Shown: positions 27,434 to 35,861 of the stretch, in pieces
Position numbering within the stretch: position 1 is the stretch's first letter
Layout: each line of letters starts with the position of its first letter
Assembly: GCF_003815775.1 (NCBI RefSeq)
Contig: NZ_CP033926.1
Location: 3,410,001 to 3,474,000, forward strand
DNA from: Chryseobacterium joostei
GTDB lineage: Bacteria; Bacteroidota; Bacteroidia; Flavobacteriales; Weeksellaceae
Reading direction: 5' to 3'
DNA length: 64,000 bases
Position numbers and translations under genes: made by a program
Notes under the pieces: model-generated
Databases searched by the model: none
Told to the model about the DNA's origin: nothing
Seen by the model: the letters and a program-made list of their open reading frames with translations, nothing else

Positions 27434-27931
27434 ATGAGTACAGAAAAAAAAGAAATATTCGATAGAGTAGAAGAAATGTTGCACACACAAGGTTTTAATA
27501 TTGCAGCAAAAGATGACACAAGGCCATGGGGCGGGTTTTTCGTTATTGATGAAACGCAGGCACAGGATTTTGCAAATCAATATTTTGACGGAATTGATGT
27601 GGAAAACCTGAGAATAGGAGGGAAGTTAAGCCCCAAAATTCTTATTGTGGCTCCGGAAGCAAGATTAAGCTGGCAGTATCATCACAGAAGAGCCGAGATC
27701 TGGCAGGTTGTAGAGGGAACGGTAGGAATTAAACGCAGTATGACAGATGAAGAAGGAGAGGTTGGAGAATACAAGCCTCAAGATCAGGTAAAACTTCAAA
27801 AAGGCGAAAGACATAGGTTGATAGGCCTGGCAGATTGGGGTGTAGTAGCCGAAATCTGGCAGCATACCGATGCATCTAACCCTTCAGATGAAGATGATAT
27901 TGTAAGAGTACAGGATGACTTTGGAAGATAA
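27434..27931 (+). CDS. cupin-type sugar-phosphate isomerase (type II mannose-6-phosphate isomerase-like)
   Basis: A 165-residue single-cupin protein. The metal site reads HHRRAEIW (His83, His84, Glu88), with a further His127 in KGERHRL; DTRPWG at 28-33 and the IWQVVEG segment are typical of type II phosphomannose isomerase domains and the related short phosphoheptose-isomerase-annotated cupins. It is expected to convert mannose-6-phosphate to fructose-6-phosphate in the cytoplasm. Its place at the end of the N-glycan locus, after the kinase, supports that role. It is followed by a strong terminator. Confidence 0.85.
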   Translation: MSTEKKEIFDRVEEMLHTQGFNIAAKDDTRPWGGFFVIDETQAQDFANQYFDGIDVENLRIGGKLSPKILIVAPEARLSWQYHHRRAEIWQVVEGTVGIKRSMTDEEGEVGEYKPQDQVKLQKGERHRLIGLADWGVVAEIWQHTDASNPSDEDDIVRVQDDFGR

Positions 27932-27940
27932 GTAGAAATA

Positions 27941-27972
27941 AAAAAACAGCATCAATTTGATGCTGTTTTTTT
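27941..27972. terminator. bidirectional terminator between the N-glycan locus and the metal receptor
   Basis: AAAAAACAGCATCAA (27941-27955) and TTGATGCTGTTTTTT (27957-27971) form a long stem with A-tract and T-tract ends, so it can serve both converging units. Confidence 0.85.
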
Positions 27973-28014
27973 ATTTCTCTCAGAGAAAAATAAGTTTGTG
28001 GTATCTTATAGATT

Positions 28015-30699
28015 TTAGAACGTTACGTCCAATCCTACATAGAAATTTGCTTTCATAATTGGAGCATATACCATTCCGCCATCAAAATAATTTCCAAAAG
28101 GATTTTTAAAATCAATGATTGCATTTTTCTGATAGTAAGAAGTCAGGTTTTCTCCCCCTACATACGCTCTAAGCTTCTTGTTGAAGTTCTTTGATATCTG
28201 TGCATTAAGGACAGCATATGAATTAGAATAAGCCGGCAGCTGAAACTCTGTAGGGTTGCTTGACATATCAGGAAGTCTTTGTTTTCCTACCCAGTTTAAA
28301 GTCGTATCAAAACTCCAGAATCCGCCCTTATCATTTTTATTGGTGGAATAGGCCAGATTTACAAAACCTCTGTGCTTCGCCATAAAAGGAACCTCTCTTC
28401 TTCCGTCAATATAATCCGCCTGTACATCGTAATATTTATAAGCCAGTCTTACATCAAAGTTTTTGAAAGGCGTAAAGTCCCATTGGGTCTGGAAAGAGTT
28501 GGCAAAAGATTTTCCTTCAAGATTATAGAACGTTAATTGTTGAGGAGATCTGTCCAGATCTACCAATACCTGATCCTGGAAATCGGTTCTGAAAAAGTCT
28601 GCAATAATGGTTGATTTTCTTCCGAAAAGCTTAAATTCCTGCTGTAGACTCGCTCCGTAGTTCCATGCAATCTCAGGCTTTAATCCGTAGATATTTCCAC
28701 CATTTGGTAAAATATTAATCGTTCTGTTCGATGCAAAATATTGCTGGCTTTCAGCAAATACATTCGCTGTTCTGAATCCTCTTCCCGCAGAAAGTCTCAA
28801 AATAGTCTGTGGTGTAAAGTCGTACTTAAAGTTAACTCTTGGTGTGAACTGAGTTCCTGCCAGATTATGAAAGTCAACTCTGGTTCCTGCTACTAAAGTA
28901 TATTTTAATCCTGTTAAAGTATATTCAGCGAAGATTCCGGGAACAATTTCATTTCTCTTAATGTCATCCATTAAGTAATTTTCCTCATACCCGTCATATA
29001 AAAAGCTTGCCCCTGCTTTATACTTATGGTTTGTATTTCCAAGGATACTTTCAAAGATTAAATTGGAATAATAAGTATGTTGTTTCCCCGCATAATTTCT
29101 CAATCCAAAGAAACTGTCCTGCTGATGATATACATATTGGTTCATCCAGCCAATACTTTGGTAAGGCTTTCCTTTGAAAACATATCCTGTTTTATTCCAA
29201 ACCTGAAATCTTGAAATGTCAATTCCAACACCATAGGCAGGTTGCTTATCCTGAGCCAGTTTTTTATCAAAATTAGTTTGTCCTGCGGTTCTCTCATCTC
29301 TGATGAAGTTGATCCCAAAATGAGAGCCAAATCCCGACTTTTCCAAATCATTGTAATTAAGGAGATAGGCCGCATTAATTTGAGTTCCCTTTGGTCTGTC
29401 AAGAAAACCATCGTGATTCATGTCCGTATTTCCAAAAGTTCCATTTCCGTGAAGAAGGAATGTCTGCGACCATTTATCGTTGATAGGAGATACACTGGTG
29501 ATATTAGCTTCCGCTCTTCCATTAAAATCAGAAAAAAGATTCAGTGATGTTTCCGGAGTCTTTGCGTTTTTCAAAAGCTCAGTGTTGATCTGTCCTGTAA
29601 TACTTTCATAACCATTAGTTACCGTACTTCCTCCCTTTGTTAACTGGATACTTTCAATCCATCTTCCGGGAATGAAATTCAACCCATAAGCTGAAGCCAG
29701 TCCTCTGATCTCAGGCAGCTGTTCCTTGGTTAAACTGGTGTACTTTTGATCCAGACCAAGCATTTTCAACTGTTTTGTCCCTGTTACAGCATTACTGAAC
29801 GAAACGTCTACAGTGGCATTGGTTTCAAAACTTTCAGATAAGTTACAACAAGCAGCTTTTAATAGCTCCTTTTTATCAATATTAAAGACAAGTCCAGCCT
29901 CCTTCTTACTTAAAGAAGTTGCAGCCTTGGAGCCTGTAACAACAACACCGTCAATATTCTTCTCCTGTTTGCTGTGGGTGTCATTATCAGACGGAGTAGA
30001 GTGGTCTTTATGATCTTCATGTTTTGTTTCTTCCTCATAATGTACCTTTGGATTAGCTTCTCCAAAAGTGAAATCCCTGTCGTACAGGCAACATCCCGGA
30101 AGCCCATTGTAAGTGGCATCAGAAGTCTTATATTTTTCATTGTCGTGCCCAGCATCGGCAATTGCCTTTAAAATTTGATCTGATGAGGTTTTAGATGGGT
30201 TAAAATTTAAAGTAACCGTCTGCTTTTCTGCGTTCCAGTCTGCTGAGTCTGCTCCCGCGCCTTTAGCTGCTTTTTCAATTCTGGCTTTACATGAAGCACA
30301 ATTTCCTCTTACGTAGAACTCATTGTCCTTTTTAGCATGATGTTCATGAGCTTCAGCTGCTTTAGGTTGAAGATCTCTTTCATAAAGACAACATCCCGGA
30401 AGACTTTCATACGTTTCATCGGGAGCCTTGAATTTTTCATTGTCGTGTCCCGCCTCTGCAACCTTTTTTAAGATTTCGTCTGCTGAAACATTGTTTGTTT
30501 CTAATGTTAATGTTTGAAGATCAATAGAGTATATCGCAGTTTTTGCTCCAGCTTTTTTGGCTGCTCCTTCAATTCTTGTTTTGCACATTTCACAGTTCCC
30601 TTTTACCTTGAACTGATTTTTTGAAAGATTTTGAGCGGATATAAATTGAGTAAATAAGAATAATGCACCAAGTATAAACCTGGAAATATATAATTTCAT
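28015..30699 (-). CDS. TonB-dependent receptor with two N-terminal heavy-metal-associated (HMA) domains
   Basis: An 894-residue outer-membrane receptor. After the signal peptide (1-22), two tandem HMA-like domains occur at about 28-110 and 127-210, each with CxxC (Cys36/Cys39 and Cys134/Cys137) and a trailing GCCLY motif (103-104 and 203-204). A His/Asp-rich linker (about 220-245, HEDHKDH) leads into the plug (VVVTGSKAA near 252; KAACCNLSESFETN near 283) and the barrel. The HMA domains suggest capture of copper or another soft metal in the periplasm. A Cys-rich small protein gene lies directly upstream in the same direction. The metal itself is inferred. Confidence 0.9.
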   Translation of the reverse strand: MKLYISRFILGALFLFTQFISAQNLSKNQFKVKGNCEMCKTRIEGAAKKAGAKTAIYSIDLQTLTLETNNVSADEILKKVAEAGHDNEKFKAPDETYESLPGCCLYERDLQPKAAEAHEHHAKKDNEFYVRGNCASCKARIEKAAKGAGADSADWNAEKQTVTLNFNPSKTSSDQILKAIADAGHDNEKYKTSDATYNGLPGCCLYDRDFTFGEANPKVHYEEETKHEDHKDHSTPSDNDTHSKQEKNIDGVVVTGSKAATSLSKKEAGLVFNIDKKELLKAACCNLSESFETNATVDVSFSNAVTGTKQLKMLGLDQKYTSLTKEQLPEIRGLASAYGLNFIPGRWIESIQLTKGGSTVTNGYESITGQINTELLKNAKTPETSLNLFSDFNGRAEANITSVSPINDKWSQTFLLHGNGTFGNTDMNHDGFLDRPKGTQINAAYLLNYNDLEKSGFGSHFGINFIRDERTAGQTNFDKKLAQDKQPAYGVGIDISRFQVWNKTGYVFKGKPYQSIGWMNQYVYHQQDSFFGLRNYAGKQHTYYSNLIFESILGNTNHKYKAGASFLYDGYEENYLMDDIKRNEIVPGIFAEYTLTGLKYTLVAGTRVDFHNLAGTQFTPRVNFKYDFTPQTILRLSAGRGFRTANVFAESQQYFASNRTINILPNGGNIYGLKPEIAWNYGASLQQEFKLFGRKSTIIADFFRTDFQDQVLVDLDRSPQQLTFYNLEGKSFANSFQTQWDFTPFKNFDVRLAYKYYDVQADYIDGRREVPFMAKHRGFVNLAYSTNKNDKGGFWSFDTTLNWVGKQRLPDMSSNPTEFQLPAYSNSYAVLNAQISKNFNKKLRAYVGGENLTSYYQKNAIIDFKNPFGNYFDGGMVYAPIMKANFYVGLDVTF

Positions 30700-30766
30700 T
30701 TTGTTTAAAGTTTAGATTAAGTAAAAACGGTTCATTATATCATATAACGAACACATAATGTTTTAA

Positions 30767-31126
30767 TTAACCTATTTTGGGCGGTTGCCAGATCTCCTTT
30801 AAACGGTCCGAAAGGTATGGATCTGAATACTGGAACTGTGGATTCTTATTCGCTTTGTAATAAGAAAGTTCCAAACGTAGATTTTTTGAAAATGGAGTCT
30901 CAATAAAGGTACAGCAAACAACACATGATGAACAGCAATCATCACTACATGATTTTTTAGAATCATTTTTGCCATCTTTTTTTGAGGAATGATTTTTACA
31001 GCAGTCACTCTTTTTAGATTCTGCCTTACAGCAGGTATCCTGCATAGATTGAGCGTAGAAGCTGTCCTTAGGAACCAAGAAAATTCCCAAACAAAATACT
31101 ATTGCAAGTAGATGAAACAGCTTCAT
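30767..31126 (-). CDS. cysteine-rich small exported protein (DUF6660-like)
   Basis: A 119-residue protein starting MKLFHLLAIVFCLGIF. An upstream in-frame ATG at 31165 would overlap the preceding gene and the promoter, so 31126 is preferred. A signal peptide is followed by a Cys/Lys-rich region (CCKAESKKSDCCKNH, CSDDCCSSCVVCC) and a conserved tail ending EIWQPPKIG. The layout resembles DUF6660, small Bacteroidota proteins often placed before copper-type TonB receptors; this match is from memory. It may bind metal in the periplasm. The TonB receptor starts 67 bases downstream. Confidence 0.7.
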   Translation of the reverse strand: MKLFHLLAIVFCLGIFLVPKDSFYAQSMQDTCCKAESKKSDCCKNHSSKKDGKNDSKKSCSDDCCSSCVVCCTFIETPFSKNLRLELSYYKANKNPQFQYSDPYLSDRLKEIWQPPKIG

Positions 31127-31131
31127 GTCTG

Positions 31132-31165
31132 CAAAAATACAAAATTTATGGTAATGGATCACCAA
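31132..31165 (-). promoter_or_regulatory. candidate promoter of the Cys-rich gene
   Basis: On the minus strand TTG (31163-31165), 23 bases, TATTTTTG (31132-31139), then only 5 bases to the ATG. If used, transcription would start at or next to the start codon. Confidence 0.4.
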
Positions 31166-31784
31166 CTTTTAGAGAACAACTGTGCCAAGGTTCGCCGTGA
31201 GCAGGGTTTAGCTTTGGTTTTTCTCCCATGGCAATATTTTGTGCCGCCGGAGCTGGGGCAGGAGAGGTTTGTACTACATTTTGAACAGGTTGTGGAGCCG
31301 GAGCAGCCTTACTGTTCAAGGGTTGTCCTACAGGAATGTCACATCGGTGTCCCGGTTGTCCGTGTGGAGGATTCATTCCGGGTGCGGTTTTAATCTGTTT
31401 TCCGCTATTATTATCAATTGTTACTTTTCCCGGAGACATTGAATTTGGATCAATCTGAATGGTATTACTATTTCCAGTATTCACAGTTTGTGCAACAGGA
31501 GTAGCCGCTGGCTGTCCACTCAAAGGTTGTCCTACAGGGATATCGCAACGGTGTCCCGGTTGTCCGTGAGCAGGATTCATTCCTGCAGCAGTTGCTATGG
31601 GAGCTGGGTTAGAGACGGATTGAATTCCAGCCTGATCCATCAGTGAAGCCTTGGGCGTGTTATTGATTGCTACAGACGATGGCTGCGAGCCCGCTTCTTC
31701 TTTTAAATAAGTTGCTTTCTCATCCTTTTTACAAGAGACAGCTAATATTGATACAGAGATCAAACCTAAAAACGTATTCTTCAT
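31146..31784 (-). CDS. lipoprotein with three NPxHGxPxHxC repeats, function unknown
   Basis: A 212-residue lipoprotein (lipobox VSC, Cys18) that is largely low-complexity Pro/Ala/Gln/Asn. It carries three copies of a motif of the form NPxHGxPxHxCxxxVGxPL at residues 69-88, 137-156 and 192-211. The first two are nearly identical (NPAHGQPGHRCDIPVGQPL); the last is degenerate (NPAHGEPWHSCSLKVGDPL) and lies at the C-terminus. Each repeat brings two His and one Cys, a possible metal-binding set. It sits between a two-component system and the Cys-rich/HMA receptor pair on the same strand. No known family function is recognised. Confidence 0.8.
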   Translation of the reverse strand: MKNTFLGLISVSILAVSCKKDEKATYLKEEAGSQPSSVAINNTPKASLMDQAGIQSVSNPAPIATAAGMNPAHGQPGHRCDIPVGQPLSGQPAATPVAQTVNTGNSNTIQIDPNSMSPGKVTIDNNSGKQIKTAPGMNPPHGQPGHRCDIPVGQPLNSKAAPAPQPVQNVVQTSPAPAPAAQNIAMGEKPKLNPAHGEPWHSCSLKVGDPLP

Positions 31785-31806
31785 ATCCTAGATTGGGTAT
31801 GAAACA

Positions 31807-31842
31807 AAATTAGCAAAACATTTTCAATTGTTTTGCTAATTT
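31807..31842 (-). terminator. intrinsic terminator after the response regulator
   Basis: Two 14-base arms (31807-31820 and 31829-31842) are exact reverse complements over an 8-base loop; on the minus strand TTTTG follows. It divides the two-component operon from the lipoprotein gene. Confidence 0.7.
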
Positions 31843-31866
31843 TATATTTATAATCCGATTTTTAGA

Positions 31867-32553
31867 TTAATTTTTCACAAGAAGTCTAAATCCTTCACCG
31901 TGAACGTTGATAATTTCCAATCCTTCATCGTCTTTTAATAACTTACGAAGCTTAGCAATATAAACGTCCATACTTCTTGCCGTAAAGTAATTTTCCTTTT
32001 TCCAGATCTTTCTTAGAGCAAGATCTCTAGGCATGAAGTCGTTTCTATGAATGCAAAGAAGTTTTAATAATTCGTTTTCTTTTGGAGAAAGTTTGTATTC
32101 TTTATCACCTACTTTCAGTTGTCTCAACATAGAGTCGAAGAAGATATTACTAATCTTAAATTGCTCCTGTTCTTCATTTTCCAATGTAGAGCTTCTTTGA
32201 AGAATAGCCTTGATTTTGTATAAAAGAAGTTCAGTATCAAAAGGTTTTGTGATGTAATCATCAGCTCCCAGCTGATATCCTTTCAGAATATCCTCTCTCA
32301 TATTTCTTGCCGTAAGGAATATAATAGGGGTATTTTTATCAATCTTTTTTACATCTTCCGCCAATGAAAATCCGTCTTTCTTAGGCATCATCACGTCAAA
32401 TATGCAGATATCGAATTCGTTTTCCGTAAATTCCTTAAGTCCTTGCTCTCCATCTGTTGCCAGGGTAACTTCAAAATTATTGATTGTTAAATAATCTTTA
32501 AGCACCGCTCCAAAACTCTGATCGTCCTCTACTAATAATATTCTGTTGCTCAT
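31867..32553 (-). CDS. OmpR-family response regulator
   Basis: A 228-residue regulator with a receiver domain (residues 1-120; acidic pair EDD at 9-11, phosphoacceptor Asp53 in IFDVMMPKKDG, Lys near 103 in ITKPF) and a C-terminal winged helix (about 135-228; LSPKENELLKLLC and DVYIAKLRKLL). It is cotranscribed with and presumably phosphorylated by the histidine kinase encoded 131 bases upstream. The pair resembles the RprXY type found widely in Bacteroidota. Targets are unknown, although envelope or metal genes nearby are candidates. Confidence 0.93.
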   Translation of the reverse strand: MSNRILLVEDDQSFGAVLKDYLTINNFEVTLATDGEQGLKEFTENEFDICIFDVMMPKKDGFSLAEDVKKIDKNTPIIFLTARNMREDILKGYQLGADDYITKPFDTELLLYKIKAILQRSSTLENEEQEQFKISNIFFDSMLRQLKVGDKEYKLSPKENELLKLLCIHRNDFMPRDLALRKIWKKENYFTARSMDVYIAKLRKLLKDDEGLEIINVHGEGFRLLVKN

Positions 32554-32684
32554 AATTTTAATAATTAATAATTAACAATTAAGAATGAACTTTCTCACTC
32601 TCTCTTCCTATATTTTGTTTTTTGGTTTTTATTTTATAATTAATCAATGAGGTAAAGTGTTTATTACCATTGATTCTTTCATTT

Positions 32685-34229
32685 TTAGCTCATTGGAAGC
32701 TTTATCGTAAATGTGCTTCCTTGTCCTTTATTAGATTCTACTAGAATCTGCCCCTTATGGAGTTCCACAATCTTTTTAACGTAGGAAAGACCTAAGCCCT
32801 GTCCTTTTACATTATGAATGTTTCCTGTTTCTTCCCTGAAGAATTTCTCAAATATTTTTGTCTTATTCTGGGTATCCATTCCCATTCCCTTGTCCGAGAT
32901 CTCGATGATATACCAATGTCCTTCGTTTCTTGTTTCTACATGAATTTCAGGAGCCTCAGGAGAATACTTGTTGGCATTATCTAATAGGTTCACTAGCATA
33001 TTTGAGATGTGGAATTCATCAATCTTAAAATTATAATGAGTCGCATTAAATTCTTGGGTTAAAGAACCATTTCTCTGCTGTACAATAAGGTTAAAAGATT
33101 CCGTTGTTCTCTTAATCAATTCCCTTACGTTGGTTTCTCTTAGGAATAATTCTACCTCATTTCTTTCAAGCTTGGACATGTTCAGAACATTTTCCACCTG
33201 CTTTTTCATTCTTAAGTTTTCCTGCTTGATCAATTCGGAATAATATTTTACTTTATCCGGATTGGTTGCAATCTTATCATTAGCCAGAGAATCCGTTGCT
33301 ACAGAAATAGTTGCCAATGGCGTCTTGAATTCATGAGACATATTATTGATGAAATCCGTCTTCACTTCTGCAAGCTTTTTCTGTCTCATCATATAATTGA
33401 TGGAGATGATATAAATTCCAAGAATGGTAAGTAAGGAAAGGAAGGTCCCCAATAACATGGGCCAGTTGTTCATAGCCAAAGAATATTCCTTTTTAGGGAA
33501 TACCAATGCAAGACTGTATAATGTGTTTTTTTTGTCTGTAAAAAGAGGAAAGCTATACGTATTACTATCTTTTTTCTCTTTATAGGCTTTATTAACAATG
33601 CTTGTTAATTTGCTATTTCTATCAAGGACTCCGTATCCGAATTTTGCGGTAATCCCTCTTATTCTCAGTTCCTTGGTGATGACAGAATCAAGAACGGTAG
33701 CGTCAACTCTTTTGGTGATGGGAAGATTGTTTCCGTAAACCTTTACAAATTCTTTCATGGAATAGTCACCCGTTTCTATATCCTGGTTAATATCTGTAGT
33801 AAGAAGTTCACGGTTTGTGGTATCTCTCTTTATTTTATAGGCAGCTTCGTCCGTATATAAAGTAGTCAGTTTTATAGAGTCTCCTTTCTTAGAGATAGGA
33901 AGCTGTGTTTTTTCAATAATGTTCTTGGAGTAAATAATCTGTCTTTGGGTTCCGGAGTCTTCAACCTGTTGAATGGTGGTTAAAGAAGGCTGTTTACTGT
34001 TAGCAAGAATATTATTTCTGAAATTTTTATAATCCTGATTTAAATATTTTTCAGCTTCAATTTCTTCAATACTTTTTGAAGTACTTTCCAAAACAGCATA
34101 CACTTTATTTGAAAAATCCTGTTCCAGTACACCGTAATAGCCTTTCAGCCAATAAAATTGGAGCGTCACAAAGACAATCAGTGAAATTGTCATAAACACC
34201 GAAATTATTGGGATGAATTTGTTATTCAT
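32685..34229 (-). CDS. membrane sensor histidine kinase
   Basis: A 514-residue kinase. A first membrane helix (about 7-28) and a second (about 258-282) bound a periplasmic sensor of about 230 residues with no recognised domain. The dimerisation/phosphoacceptor region has His299 in NNMSHEFKTPLATI. The ATPase domain has the N box (LLDNANKYS), the G1 box DKGMGM and the G2 box GQGLGLSYV. Its gene precedes the response regulator on the same strand. The kinase class is certain; the signal is unknown. Confidence 0.93.
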   Translation of the reverse strand: MNNKFIPIISVFMTISLIVFVTLQFYWLKGYYGVLEQDFSNKVYAVLESTSKSIEEIEAEKYLNQDYKNFRNNILANSKQPSLTTIQQVEDSGTQRQIIYSKNIIEKTQLPISKKGDSIKLTTLYTDEAAYKIKRDTTNRELLTTDINQDIETGDYSMKEFVKVYGNNLPITKRVDATVLDSVITKELRIRGITAKFGYGVLDRNSKLTSIVNKAYKEKKDSNTYSFPLFTDKKNTLYSLALVFPKKEYSLAMNNWPMLLGTFLSLLTILGIYIISINYMMRQKKLAEVKTDFINNMSHEFKTPLATISVATDSLANDKIATNPDKVKYYSELIKQENLRMKKQVENVLNMSKLERNEVELFLRETNVRELIKRTTESFNLIVQQRNGSLTQEFNATHYNFKIDEFHISNMLVNLLDNANKYSPEAPEIHVETRNEGHWYIIEISDKGMGMDTQNKTKIFEKFFREETGNIHNVKGQGLGLSYVKKIVELHKGQILVESNKGQGSTFTIKLPMS

Positions 34230-34429
34230 TATTTAATTATATATGTTTTGGAAAAATGAATGTTAAAATTAATTGTTTTAAGACTACGTAAACAAAAAAC
34301 GAGCCAAAAAATTATGTTTTTTTTCTTAAAAGAGTGTTTTTTAACAATTATTTATGAATTATTGTTTACTTGTCATATGAAAAGTCCTTTCTATAAATAA
34401 AGACTTAACTTTATTAAAAATAATTAATT

Positions 34430-34921
34430 ATGGAATCTAGTATCATTTTCAACAAAGATTTTGACTCGAATAGCGTTTATGTAATGAAAGTTTACAACGC
34501 TGATGTTTCAACGGTATGGAACTATTTTACCCAATCCGAATTATTGGATCAATGGTGGGGACCCAAGCCATGGAGATGTGAAACTTTAGATCAGGATTTT
34601 AAAGAAGGTGGCATCTGGCTCTATTCAATGGTAGGACCGAACGGAGAAAAAGCTTATGCCCAATTCAAATATGGTGAGATCATGGAGCATAGAAGCGTGG
34701 ATTGGACAAGTGCCTTTTGCGATGAAAAGGGAAATATAAATGAAGATTTCTCAGGATCAAAATGGCTGGTAGGCTTTACGGGAGTAGAAGAGGGGGTAAA
34801 AATAACGATTAACATTCATTATCAATCTCAGGAAATAATGAAAAAAATCTTGGAAATGGGGTTTGAAGAAGGACTTAAAATGGGACTGAATCAGCTGGAG
34901 GGAATTTTAGATCATCATTAG
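34430..34921 (+). CDS. SRPBCC (AHSA1-like) domain protein
   Basis: A 163-residue cytoplasmic protein filling one START/Bet v1-like fold. AHSA1-type marks are VWNYFTQSELLDQWWGPKPW near residues 28-47 and a C-terminal helix GFEEGLKMGLNQLEGIL. Such proteins bind hydrophobic ligands or act as chaperone cofactors; no specific role can be assigned. It is transcribed away from the histidine kinase and ends at a shared terminator. Confidence 0.88.
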   Translation: MESSIIFNKDFDSNSVYVMKVYNADVSTVWNYFTQSELLDQWWGPKPWRCETLDQDFKEGGIWLYSMVGPNGEKAYAQFKYGEIMEHRSVDWTSAFCDEKGNINEDFSGSKWLVGFTGVEEGVKITINIHYQSQEIMKKILEMGFEEGLKMGLNQLEGILDHH

Positions 34922-34950
34922 AAAAATAGTAGGTTAATTTTGTACTAATA

Positions 34951-34984
34951 AAATAGAGTGCTCCAATTGGAACACTCTATTTAT
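34951..34984. terminator. bidirectional terminator
   Basis: AAATAGAGTG.TCC pairs with GGA.CACTCTATTT around AATT, with A and T tracts at the ends. It serves the SRPBCC gene and the converging minus-strand gene at 35033. Confidence 0.75.
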
Positions 34985-35032
34985 TAAAATATGGAATAAA
35001 AATGTTTTGCTATTTCTTATTTTAACATTAAT

Positions 35033-35860
35033 TTATAATTTTTCTATGCTAATGAAAGTTCCGTCTGTGGGAACTATTTTATAGACGTCAGCAACGGTAA
35101 GTATTGAAATACCTCCTGAGACCTGAACCTTAAGCTGATCTCCTTTGTCAAACATTGCCAAAAACTCCATAGTTCCTACTCGGTTGGCTCCGGCAGTAAT
35201 TAAAATGGCTTCATTTAAGGATACATCATTTCGGGCAAGCACACTGCCATTTTTTAAAGCCCTGAATGAAATAACAGGCGGACTTACGTGGATTCCTGAA
35301 GTTTTTACCTTTAAACTGATCAATACCCTGTAAAATCCTGATTCTTTGAATGTGAAATTATTGAAGTTGCTATTTACCGTTCCCTGTGGATCAATAATGC
35401 CTAATTTATCTCCATCCAAAGTATTGTTGTAAAATCCGAAAGGGACGTCTTTTTCTCCACAACCAATAAGTATACAGGCTACAGAGGGGAAATTATTTTC
35501 CGGTGTGGCAGGGTTCATGCTGGCGCGGGTTGTTCTTCCGCCGTTTTCATAAAAAGTAGGTTTCCATTTTTCACCATCATAAACAACCACTCTTTGTATG
35601 TCTTTTCTATACATGATCATTCCCTGCATCGTAGGGTCATTGCTAAAGCGATCCGGATCACTGGCATTATATAAAGGTAATTCTGTTTCATTATTTACTG
35701 TTGGGATCATCATTCCCTTGGATTTTGCAGCATTGTCTTCATTATTTACAACACTAAACATGGAGTTTGCGCTTGGGTTGGCAGCGCTGCCAAGAGTGAC
35801 TTGTGAGAAAGCTGTACCGGCCAAAGCCATAAGTACTGAGATGTATATTTTTTTCATCAT
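35033..35860 (-). CDS. exported protein with putative C1q-like C-terminal domain (third of triplet)
   Basis: A 275-residue protein with a signal peptide (ALAGTAFSQ). The N-terminal part contains KGMMIPTVNNETELPLYN and the MIMYRKDIQRVVVYDGEKW segment shared by all three paralogs. The C-terminal about 130 residues (GFYRVLISLKVK, then LKNGSVLARNDVSLNE, then FDKGDQLKVQVSGG, ending TFISIEKL) have the strand and turn pattern of a C1q/TNF jelly roll, although I cannot confirm this by search. It follows the preceding paralog with one base between. No function known; a surface adhesin or trimeric surface protein is a guess. Confidence 0.75.
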   Translation of the reverse strand: MMKKIYISVLMALAGTAFSQVTLGSAANPSANSMFSVVNNEDNAAKSKGMMIPTVNNETELPLYNASDPDRFSNDPTMQGMIMYRKDIQRVVVYDGEKWKPTFYENGGRTTRASMNPATPENNFPSVACILIGCGEKDVPFGFYNNTLDGDKLGIIDPQGTVNSNFNNFTFKESGFYRVLISLKVKTSGIHVSPPVISFRALKNGSVLARNDVSLNEAILITAGANRVGTMEFLAMFDKGDQLKVQVSGGISILTVADVYKIVPTDGTFISIEKL

Positions 35861-35861
35861 T

